From Actinomycetota bacterium (GTDB lineage: Bacteria > Actinomycetota > Actinomycetes > Nanopelagicales > Nanopelagicaceae), in assembly GCA_947449535.1 (NCBI GenBank), contig CANFRP010000010.1, forward strand, positions 1-44,068: a stretch of DNA of 44,068 nucleotides, read 5' to 3'. Both the position numbers and the translations under genes were made by a program. Every line of letters begins with the position of its first letter. Positions within the stretch are counted from its first letter, which is position 1. Positions 16,796 to 23,335 of this stretch are shown here, in pieces. The notes beneath the pieces are model-generated. The model did not search any database. It was not told the origin of the DNA and worked only from the letters and a program-made list of their open reading frames with translations.

Positions 16796-17650
16796 ATGCG
16801 TATCGCCCGTTTAGGAGCATTTGAATCCGAGAAACCAGCTGTGATTGTCTCTGACAGCGAAGCTGTATTTGTTGATGATGTCATTAAGGATTGGAACCGA
16901 GTAGAACTTGAGAATGGCGCACTTGCGAAAGTTAAGGCACTTGATCTCACATCACGTCCTAAAGTAAAAATTGCCGATTACCGCCTTGGCTCCCCTGTTG
17001 CACGTCCAACTAAAGCGATCTGTGTGGGATTGAATTACTTGCAGCACGCTAAGGAAACTGGTGCTACACCGCCCGAGGAGCCAATCATTTTCATGAAAGC
17101 CCCGGACACTGTTGTAGGTGGCTTTGATGACATCATCGTTCCACCGGGATCGCTCAAGACAGATTATGAAGTTGAGATCTGTGTTGTGATCGGAAAGAAC
17201 GCTTTGTATCTGGATTCTCCAGATCAAGCACGCGAACACATTCTTGGTTACACCATTTCACAAGATGTCTCCGAGCGTCATTGGCAGATCGAACGCAGCG
17301 GCCAATGGGTAAAGGGAAAGTCATTCCCAACCTACAATCCAGTTGGGCCATGGATTGTTACTACCGATTCATTTGAACCTGATGATGTTCGCTTGTGGTG
17401 TTCGGTCGATGGTCAGATGCGCCAAGATTCGCGTACCTCAGATTTAATTTTCGGTATTAATCATTGTGTTTGGTATATCTCGCAATTTATGGAGCTAAAA
17501 GCTGGCGACATCATTAACACTGGCACACCGCAAGGTGTAGGCATGGGACACAACCCCACCAAGTATTTATTAGGTGGCGAAGTAGTTGAGACTGGAATTG
17601 ATGGAATCGGTGTGATTAAGTCACAGGTAAAGAACTACAAGAAGTCTTAG
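16796..17650 (+). CDS. FAH-superfamily hydrolase, probable 2,4-diketo-3-deoxy-L-fuconate hydrolase
   Basis: A 284-residue FAH-superfamily protein with the classic features CVGLNYLQHAKETG, the metal-binding E-x-E of DYEVEICVVIG, the QDVSERHWQIERSGQW loop, KGKSFPTYNPVGPW and TGTPQGVGMG. Family members of this length hydrolyse 2,4-diketo-3-deoxy sugar acids (fuconate or rhamnonate series) to pyruvate and L-lactate. With the SDR at 7553-8296 this completes an aldolase-free L-fucose route. It is the last gene of the plus operon, starting at the base after the previous stop. Confidence 0.88.
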   Translation: MRIARLGAFESEKPAVIVSDSEAVFVDDVIKDWNRVELENGALAKVKALDLTSRPKVKIADYRLGSPVARPTKAICVGLNYLQHAKETGATPPEEPIIFMKAPDTVVGGFDDIIVPPGSLKTDYEVEICVVIGKNALYLDSPDQAREHILGYTISQDVSERHWQIERSGQWVKGKSFPTYNPVGPWIVTTDSFEPDDVRLWCSVDGQMRQDSRTSDLIFGINHCVWYISQFMELKAGDIINTGTPQGVGMGHNPTKYLLGGEVVETGIDGIGVIKSQVKNYKKS

Positions 17651-17668
17651 CCAAGAGGGCAATTGGCT
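17649..17668 (+). terminator. Weak hairpin at the end of the plus sugar operon
   Basis: AGCCAA (17649-17654) pairs with TTGGCT (17663-17668) around an 8-nt loop, overlapping the stop codon. The following CCTGCTTTA is only weakly T-rich, so termination is possible but not assured; tRNA-Ser lies on the other strand just beyond. Confidence 0.3.
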
Positions 17669-17690
17669 CCTGCTTTACATTTGTATCGAG

Positions 17691-17779
17691 CGGAGACGAA
17701 GAGATTTGAACTCTTGAAGGGTTTTACCCCTTACCTCGTTAGCAGTGAGGCGCACTCGACCGGGCTATGCGACGTCTCC
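17691..17779 (-). tRNA. tRNA-Ser (GCU anticodon)
   Basis: On the minus strand the acceptor arms GGAGACG and CGTCTCC pair over 7 bp. The anticodon arm CCTCACTGCTAACGAGG presents GCU. A long class II variable arm (AAGGGGTAAAACCCTT) and the T-loop GTTCAAATC follow, as expected for a serine tRNA reading AGY codons. The CCA end is not encoded. Confidence 0.92.
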
Positions 17780-17808
17780 AAGTGGTGCTGGAAGTTTACA
17801 GGCTTGGG

Positions 17809-19155
17809 CTAGCGGTTTGAAACACGCTTTCCGACGATTGGATTAATCGTGGTTGAGGTTGAGTTATTGCCGGTGTAAGGCTTAAAGATTGCCTTCAAAG
17901 GAACCGAGTTGTGGCTTGCTGGGCGCCACGAGCAGGTGGCGATAAATGGAGAAGAGCCAGCGGTAGAGATATTGATGCATCCAGGAATCTTCTTGTTATT
18001 GGCATAGAAGGTGACTTTGCCAGTTGTCGAAGCTGTCGCAGTAAGTGAAATGGCTGAACGATAAATAGCACCCGTGCCGCCGGAAAGTGAAACGGTGGTA
18101 TTTAAAATTGCGCCTGCGACTGTTGGTGCATTCACCAATATTTGAAGATTAAAGTTCGTTCGACTCGGACAGTTGCCATTGGTATAACAAAATGTCCAGT
18201 CCGGCTGATTGATTGGGCTGCTTCCAAAACCTAAATCTGGAGTCAAATTCTTAACGTGATGGTTCCAAGCAAGAACAGTTTTTCCGTCGGTGGCATTGTG
18301 AACTTGAAAAGATCCATAGGTTCCGGCTGCAGGCAAATCATCGTAATCATATGCACCATTAGCGCCTGAATAAGTCGGAGTTAAACCTGAAGGGCCATAT
18401 CCGTAATCCGTTGCCCAAATTTCTAGGCGTCCTGTTTTGCCAGAGGCATTAAGAGTCGAATCACTAGCCACAACTGTTAAATCCGAAACGTTTGTTTGAA
18501 TGGTGAAATCACCAGTATTTCCACCTGTGGTTGTAAGAGTTGGAACACGTAAATTTTGAACTGTGGCTGCCACTGTTGAAAATCCGGAGTTAGGTGGCGT
18601 AGATGCGCCCCACTTATCCATATCTGCATCTGCATAGGAAGTTGCTCCCGATGTATCAAATTGCATGTGATACTTGACGCGAGTGAATGCGGTAAGTGAA
18701 TCAACTTTATAGGGATCGCTGTTTCCCAAACCAAAATTCGAATCGTAGACAATTAAGTCAGAGGAATCTCGAAGGGGATTACTTACGCTATATAACTTCT
18801 TCCATGGATATCCATATGGACTCGTGCCACCTGTGCCTGTGGCAGTCATGCGAATGTAATAAGGAGTTCCGGGAGTTAATCCACTTACGACATATGGACC
18901 AGTTCCAGTGATACCGGTTGCGGCCGTACTCCAACTCGATCCATCTGTTGAGTAATAAATGGAATAGCTGGAAACTCCATCGCCCGAATAAGAAGGTGCT
19001 GCCCATTGAACGGAGACACTTCCCTGTCCGGCAGTAACGGTAATTCCGGTGGGCGCAGTTGGTGCAACAGCTGCGTGTGCGGGACTGGCTGGAATCAAAA
19101 GCACGGTGAATAGCGTCGCGAATAATGCTCGCACACCCATTCTCCGCTTCAACAT
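17809..19155 (-). CDS. Secreted protein with fibronectin type III and C-terminal Ig-like domain
   Basis: A 448-residue exported protein. Signal peptide ends near PAHA (residue 28). Residues about 33-118 form an FN3 domain (TGITVTAGQGSVSVQW, YYSTDGSSWS, YYIRMTATG). The middle (about 120-345) is Thr/Ser/Gly-rich and unrecognised. Residues about 350-440 look like a bacterial Ig-like repeat (GAIYRSAISLTATAS, GKVTFYANNKKIPGC) with a likely Cys pair. No transmembrane anchor or sortase motif is seen at the C-terminus. The start at 19155 is favoured by TAAAAT 7 nt upstream (leaderless); the ATG at 19140 with GGAG upstream is an alternative. A role in surface attachment or glycan binding is a guess. 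Confidence 0.8.
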   Translation of the reverse strand: MLKRRMGVRALFATLFTVLLIPASPAHAAVAPTAPTGITVTAGQGSVSVQWAAPSYSGDGVSSYSIYYSTDGSSWSTAATGITGTGPYVVSGLTPGTPYYIRMTATGTGGTSPYGYPWKKLYSVSNPLRDSSDLIVYDSNFGLGNSDPYKVDSLTAFTRVKYHMQFDTSGATSYADADMDKWGASTPPNSGFSTVAATVQNLRVPTLTTTGGNTGDFTIQTNVSDLTVVASDSTLNASGKTGRLEIWATDYGYGPSGLTPTYSGANGAYDYDDLPAAGTYGSFQVHNATDGKTVLAWNHHVKNLTPDLGFGSSPINQPDWTFCYTNGNCPSRTNFNLQILVNAPTVAGAILNTTVSLSGGTGAIYRSAISLTATASTTGKVTFYANNKKIPGCINISTAGSSPFIATCSWRPASHNSVPLKAIFKPYTGNNSTSTTINPIVGKRVSNR

Positions 19156-19216
19156 AATGAGGATTTTATCGCGAACCTCTAGCCATCCTCACAGGGGGTT
19201 GGCCTATTCTCTTCCC

Positions 19217-19516
19217 ATGAGTATCTCTTTCACACGCAAAGTAGCCACTGCAGTATTCGCTCTGGCCCTCGTTTCTGGTTCAAGCTCAGCTTTTGCCGCA
19301 ACAAATAGGGCAAACGGGGCGTGCACCAAAGCTGGCGCCAAAGCAACAATTGCTGGAAAGAAATATGTCTGCGCAAAGAACATAATGAAGAAATTAACAT
19401 GGATGGTTCCAGCCGCCACAAGTAAGACTCCCGCAGCCAAGCCAACAATCAAAGGTGGCAGTGGTGGCGAAGGGAATGAAAGCGGCGAAGGTAGCGAAGG
19501 TAGAGAAGACGATTAA
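19217..19516 (+). CDS. Small secreted protein with Cys pair and acidic Gly/Glu tail
   Basis: A 99-residue product starting MSISFTRKVATAVFALAL with a signal peptide ending near SAFA (about residue 27). The mature part has a short module with two cysteines (ACTKAGAKATIAGKKYVCAK, then KKLTWMV), a pattern I associate with small secreted actinobacterial proteins, followed by an Ala/Pro/Lys stretch and a Gly/Glu/Ser-rich acidic tail. The start is set by the signal peptide and by TATTCT 6 nt upstream of the ATG with no SD; a longer open frame upstream is antisense to the FN3 gene. Function unknown. Its stop overlaps the stop of the 38-aa gene on the other strand. Confidence 0.72.
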   Translation: MSISFTRKVATAVFALALVSGSSSAFAATNRANGACTKAGAKATIAGKKYVCAKNIMKKLTWMVPAATSKTPAAKPTIKGGSGGEGNESGEGSEGREDD

Positions 19517-19629
19517 TTACAGGTACAGCGCTGATCCGCAGTGAATGGCGCAAGCGCCTCTTCAATATGCTCGCCACAACCCATCCAGGTGGCTTTTCCG
19601 CATTCATCGCATCGAACTGCACTGCACAT
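19513..19629 (-). CDS. 38-aa cysteine-rich protein (possible zinc-binding microprotein)
   Basis: The reading frame encodes 38 residues beginning MCSAVRCDECGKATWMGCG and ending DQRCTCN. Six cysteines, arranged C-x4-C-x2-C, then C, then C-x-C near the end, suggest a zinc-ribbon-like site. I recognise similar short actinobacterial proteins with the CxxCGKxTWxGCG pattern, of unknown function. The gene sits 16 bp after the rhodanese gene on the same strand, and its stop overlaps the opposite-strand stop by 4 bp. A link between the sulfur-carrying rhodanese and a Cys-rich partner is speculative. Confidence 0.75.
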   Translation of the reverse strand: MCSAVRCDECGKATWMGCGEHIEEALAPFTADQRCTCN

Positions 19630-19645
19630 TTGTTATTCCTATCTA

Positions 19646-19957
19646 TTAACTGACGACTGGATGACCCGTAGCAACCCAATCAAGGATTCCATCGGTGAGG
19701 TGAAAAAATGATGTGAAACCTAGGCTCATCATTAGGCCCATCGCCGTGACTGAACGAACACCAGAACGACAGTAGACCGCATAAGCAATATCGTGATCGA
19801 GTGCGCTGACTTGTGAATCGAAATCAATTCCGTTGACATCAATATTTATGGCGCCTTCAATATGGCCCGCATGAAATTCTTCTGGAGATCGGACGTCCAA
19901 AATGACGATTGATGGGTCAGTGATTGTCTGAGCAAACTCTGATGAGCTTTGTTCCAC
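19646..19957 (-). CDS. Rhodanese-like domain protein
   Basis: A single-domain rhodanese of about 103 residues: VILDVRSPEEFHAGHIEGAI, then the active-site loop YCRSGVRS with the persulfide-forming Cys, then GFTSFFHLTDGILDW. Single-domain rhodaneses carry sulfane sulfur or act in sulfide/cyanide handling. The GTG at 19957 is chosen because AAGGGGAGA precedes it; the upstream GTG at 19978 would add seven residues. The downstream small gene is the Cys-rich microprotein. Confidence 0.87.
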   Translation of the reverse strand: MEQSSSEFAQTITDPSIVILDVRSPEEFHAGHIEGAINIDVNGIDFDSQVSALDHDIAYAVYCRSGVRSVTAMGLMMSLGFTSFFHLTDGILDWVATGHPVVS

Positions 19958-20074
19958 TGTCTCCCCTTCACGCCGCACACAAAATCTAGAATTTAAATTT
20001 CTCTGTTAAGCATACATCGAGAAAATTCAATAAGTCCTCTCGCAAAGTTGCGCACCCTCTAATAGGCTGGGCGC

Positions 20075-21508
20075 ATGAACGGTAAAGACGTACCTCGCGC
20101 CCACGATGCTCCTACCCCTCAAGGGTGGGCTGAATTTATGAAGACGGGATGGGCGCCATCGCCACTCGATGGTGTCGTCGCGACTCCTGCACTTGCTTAC
20201 ACAAAAGCTCGTCGTGCCAAATTATCTGCGCAATTTCCTGGTGTGCGTTTAGTAATTCCAGCTGGTTCTTTTAAAACTCGTTCTAACGACACCGATTACC
20301 GATTCCGTGCCCACTCTGCGTATTTGTGGCTGACCGGCATCACTGCATCTGATGCAGTTCCTGATTCTGTTTTGGTACTCGAACCGACCGCCAATGGTCA
20401 CGAATCACTTCTCTTTATTCACCCTCGTTCAAATCGCGATACCGATGAGTTCTATCGCAGCGCACGCCATGGTGAATTCTGGGTTGGGCGTCGCATGACT
20501 TTGGAAGAGACGGAAACAAAATATGGAATTACCGTTCGCCAAGTAGATGATTTGGTGAAGTTCTTGGATTCCGAGATTGATACCTATGTTCTTCGAGGTG
20601 AAGATAGCGATGTTGATTCTGCTGTTAAGGATCGCAAGAAGAAAGATCCCGAGCTTGCCCAATGGTTATCGCAAGCACGCCTCATTAAAGATTCATTTGA
20701 AATCGCCGAGATGCAAGCAGCGGTGGATTCCACCAATCTTGGGTTCGCCGACATGGTTCGCGTCTTTCCGGCTGCGACTGCCACTAAGCGTGGAGAGCGA
20801 ATTATCGAAGCAGCATTCTTTGGCCGCGCGCGGATAGAAGGTAATGAATTAGGTTATGACTCGATTGTCGCCTCTGGTTCACATGCCTGCATCCTGCACT
20901 GGATTCGCAATGATGGTGATGTGACTCCTGGTGATTTAATTTTGATTGATGCTGGCGTGGAAATGGATTCTCATTACACCGCAGATATCACTCGCACACT
21001 TCCCATCAATGGAAAATTTACTGAAGCTCAGCGCAAGATTTATATGTTGGTTTATGAGGCGCAACGTGCTGGGTATGCCGCGATCAAGCCTGGTGCAAAA
21101 TTTGCTGATATTAATCGTGCATCGCAAGAAGTATTAGCTAAAGGCTTGGAGGAGATGGGAGTGCTTCCGATCTCTGCAGAAGAGTCCATGCAACCTGATT
21201 CTGGACTACATCGTCGCTGGACTGTTCATGGAGTCTCACATATGTTGGGCATGGATGTGCACGATTGCGCCCAAGCGCGTAAGGATCAGTATCTGGAAGG
21301 AACTTTAGAAGCAGGAATGATTCTCACCGTCGAGCCTGGTCTCTATATCCATCCCGATGATCTGCTCTTTCCAGCGGAATACCGGGGCATTGGTGTGCGC
21401 ATTGAAGATGATGTGCTCGTTACTGAAACTGGTTGTCGGGTACTTTCTAGCGGTCTACCAAGTCACCCAGATGAGATCGAAGTCTGGATGTCTAACCTGA
21501 AAAACTAG
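20075..21508 (+). CDS. pepP: Xaa-Pro aminopeptidase (M24B)
   Basis: A 477-residue aminopeptidase P. The N-terminal creatinase-like domain (about 1-200) includes YRFRAHSAYLWLTG. The C-terminal pita-bread domain has metal ligands in LIDAGVEMDSHYTADITRT (two Asp), HGVSHMLGMDVHD (His), TVEPGLYI (Glu) and GVRIEDDVLV (Glu). It removes an N-terminal residue preceding proline. The ATG has no SD and lies 6 nt after TAGGCT, in line with leaderless expression. The stop overlaps the 3' end of the convergent crcB gene by 4 bp. Confidence 0.93.
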   Translation: MNGKDVPRAHDAPTPQGWAEFMKTGWAPSPLDGVVATPALAYTKARRAKLSAQFPGVRLVIPAGSFKTRSNDTDYRFRAHSAYLWLTGITASDAVPDSVLVLEPTANGHESLLFIHPRSNRDTDEFYRSARHGEFWVGRRMTLEETETKYGITVRQVDDLVKFLDSEIDTYVLRGEDSDVDSAVKDRKKKDPELAQWLSQARLIKDSFEIAEMQAAVDSTNLGFADMVRVFPAATATKRGERIIEAAFFGRARIEGNELGYDSIVASGSHACILHWIRNDGDVTPGDLILIDAGVEMDSHYTADITRTLPINGKFTEAQRKIYMLVYEAQRAGYAAIKPGAKFADINRASQEVLAKGLEEMGVLPISAEESMQPDSGLHRRWTVHGVSHMLGMDVHDCAQARKDQYLEGTLEAGMILTVEPGLYIHPDDLLFPAEYRGIGVRIEDDVLVTETGCRVLSSGLPSHPDEIEVWMSNLKN

Positions 21509-21849
21509 CTAACTAGCTGCACCCCAAATGCGGCGGCGCTCACTCCTAAGATAATTGTGAGAGCAAGATAGCTAATTGCAGTTGTGCTTTTCTTATTGTG
21601 GATCAAGTTGTGAACTTCGACTGCAAATGTCGACCAAGTAGTAAAAGCTCCGGCAAAGCCGATACCAAAGAGATAACGTAAATCTCCCTTGGTGTGGATG
21701 AGAACTCCGATCACAAATGAACCAAGAATATTAATTGCCAAAGTAGCGATCGGAAATACGGTTGGTTTTATTCGTTGAATTTCCCGGCCAATAATGTAAC
21801 GAAGAGGTGCGCCTAGTCCTGCGCCGAGTGCGATAAGTAGATCTCTCAC
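21505..21849 (-). CDS. crcB: CrcB/Fluc fluoride channel subunit 1
   Basis: A 114-residue membrane protein with four hydrophobic segments. It has the N-terminal GAGLGAPLRYIIGR, ATLAINILGSFVIG with the pore Asn, and the Phe-box motif AFTTWSTFAVEV typical of Fluc fluoride exporters. The start overlaps the second crcB-like gene's stop by 4 bp (ATGA). Fluc channels are dual-topology dimers; paired genes often give two subunits of fixed opposite orientation. Confidence 0.9.
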   Translation of the reverse strand: MRDLLIALGAGLGAPLRYIIGREIQRIKPTVFPIATLAINILGSFVIGVLIHTKGDLRYLFGIGFAGAFTTWSTFAVEVHNLIHNKKSTTAISYLALTIILGVSAAAFGVQLVS

Positions 21850-22220
21850 TTGCTCGCCTTAGGTCTAATTGTTTTAGAAAGTATGAAGAGAATTGCATAT
21901 GTACCGAGAAGTGATGCGATGAGATATGTTCCGGCTTGACCGTAATGATGTTTCGCCATCATCTGCTCGACTTCGAGTGCGAATGTGGAATAGGTTGTAA
22001 ATCCGCCACAAAAACCAGCGCCGATAGCAGGGCGCCACCACCATTCTTCCTTCGGATTGTTATGCGCTTTGAGAAGAAATCCCATCAGGATTGCAGATCC
22101 TAGGTAATTAACAATCAGCGTCTGCCAAGGGAAGCCATCTGAATGAAAGGGAAGTGAAATTCCCCAACGAGCAAGTGAGCCAAAGATGCCGCCGAAAGCT
22201 ACGGCAACAATTGTGTTCAG
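21846..22220 (-). CDS. crcB: CrcB/Fluc fluoride channel subunit 2, non-AUG start
   Basis: The frame carries FGGIFGSLARW, LIVNYLGSAILMG and GGFTTYSTFALEVEQM, all Fluc hallmarks. The first ATG (22085) would remove the first transmembrane segment and the pore Asn. The frame is open upstream to an in-frame stop just beyond 22220 and contains no ATG/GTG/TTG there. CTG at 22220 gives a 124-aa protein of normal family length and forms a CTGA overlap with the upstream stop; ATT two codons' width upstream (22223) is an alternative. The protein pairs with the downstream crcB. Confidence 0.75.
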   Translation of the reverse strand: MNTIVAVAFGGIFGSLARWGISLPFHSDGFPWQTLIVNYLGSAILMGFLLKAHNNPKEEWWWRPAIGAGFCGGFTTYSTFALEVEQMMAKHHYGQAGTYLIASLLGTYAILFILSKTIRPKASK

Positions 22221-22570
22221 AATTGTTCTTTCGGCTTAAAGGCGTTATTAATGATTGATGAGATAGCAGAAATCAAGAATGATCCAAGGACTGCCCACCA
22301 GAATCCATCGACTTTCAAACTATCGCTCCACTTATCGGTCAGCATCAACATCGCAGCGTTGATCACCCAGGCAAATAGACCGAGTGAGAGAAGTACGGCC
22401 GGGAATGTAAGAATCTTTAAGAGTGAACCAATAAAGGTATTCACCAATCCAAAGACAAGAGCTACTTTCATATAAGTAGAAAAGCCACCACTAACTGTGA
22501 TTCCTGGAAGCCATGCAGCCACGGCCCAGATCGCTATGGCAAGAGCGCCCCAACGAACGAGAAGTTTCAT
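22217..22570 (-). CDS. Phage_holin_4_2-family small membrane protein
   Basis: A 117-residue, four-helix membrane protein: WGALAIAIWAVAAWLPGI, VALVFGLVNTFIGSLLKI, LTFPAVLLSLGLFAWVINAAML and a final segment FLISAISSIINNAF. This matches the widespread bacterial family named after phage holins, whose cellular role is unknown; no phage genes are near. It sits between sdhB (3 bp upstream) and the crcB pair and is probably co-transcribed with them. Confidence 0.83.
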   Translation of the reverse strand: MKLLVRWGALAIAIWAVAAWLPGITVSGGFSTYMKVALVFGLVNTFIGSLLKILTFPAVLLSLGLFAWVINAAMLMLTDKWSDSLKVDGFWWAVLGSFLISAISSIINNAFKPKEQF

Positions 22571-22573
22571 GTA

Positions 22574-23335
22574 TTAGAGCATACCCTCGCGCTTGCGAAT
22601 CTTGGATCCGAGCCAACGAAGTGGATCGTATTTCTCATCAACCACGCGTTCCTTCATCGGAATAATTGCGTTATCGGTGATGCGGATGTGCTCTGGGCAA
22701 ACTTCAGTACAGCACTTGGTGATGTTACACATTCCAAGACCGTGCTCTTCTTGAGCGGTCTTCTTACGGTTGCGCAAAATATCCAATGGGTGCATATCGA
22801 GTTCTGCAATACGGATAAAGAATCGTGGACCAGCGAATGATTTCTTATTCTCTTCGTGGTCGCGGATAACGTGGCATGTGTCTTGGCACAAGAAACATTC
22901 GATGCACTTGCGGAACTCTTGGCTGCGCTCTACATCGATTTGTTGCATGCGTGGCTCACCTGGCTTCATGCCAACTGGTGGCTCGAAGGCAGGAATCTCC
23001 ATCGCTTTCTTGTAATTGAAAGACACGTCAGTGACGAGATCCTTAATTACTGGGAATGCGCGAAGTGGCGTAATGGTGATGGTCTCTTCGTCACCAAAAG
23101 ATGACACTTGAGTCATGCAAGCAAGGCGTGGCTTGCCGTTAATTTCAACGGAGCAAGAACCGCACTTGCCGGCTTTACAGTTCCAGCGAACTGCGAGGTC
23201 GTTCATCTGCTCTGCTTGAACGCGGTGAATTACATCGAGAACTACTTCGCCTTCATTGGCATCGACGGTGACGTTTTGTAGTCCGCCATCGGCTTGATTA
23301 CCACGCCAGATGCGGAGACTTAATTTGCGGGCCAT
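22574..23335 (-). CDS. sdhB: Succinate dehydrogenase iron-sulfur subunit (Sdh1 type)
   Basis: A 253-residue protein. The N-terminal ferredoxin domain has the [2Fe-2S] motif CKAGKCGSCSVEINGKPRLAC (cysteines at about 54-74), and the C-terminal domain has CIECFLCQDTC and CNITKCCTEVCP for the [4Fe-4S] and [3Fe-4S] clusters. It passes electrons from the flavoprotein to the membrane subunit. The start overlaps the sdhA stop by one base. Gene order and sizes match the mycobacterial Sdh1 locus (B, A, membrane anchor in the same order relative to transcription). Confidence 0.95.
   Translation of the reverse strand: MARKLSLRIWRGNQADGGLQNVTVDANEGEVVLDVIHRVQAEQMNDLAVRWNCKAGKCGSCSVEINGKPRLACMTQVSSFGDEETITITPLRAFPVIKDLVTDVSFNYKKAMEIPAFEPPVGMKPGEPRMQQIDVERSQEFRKCIECFLCQDTCHVIRDHEENKKSFAGPRFFIRIAELDMHPLDILRNRKKTAQEEHGLGMCNITKCCTEVCPEHIRITDNAIIPMKERVVDEKYDPLRWLGSKIRKREGML

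Noticed and set aside
10980-17650. The two FAH-superfamily genes as a recent duplication
   Set aside because: Their motifs differ (NDVTARSIEGENPLYL versus QDVSERHWQIERSGQW) and they fit different branches of the pathway.
22217-22570. Prophage remnant, suggested by the holin-like family name
   Set aside because: No other phage gene, integrase or attachment site nearby; the family is common in bacterial chromosomes.
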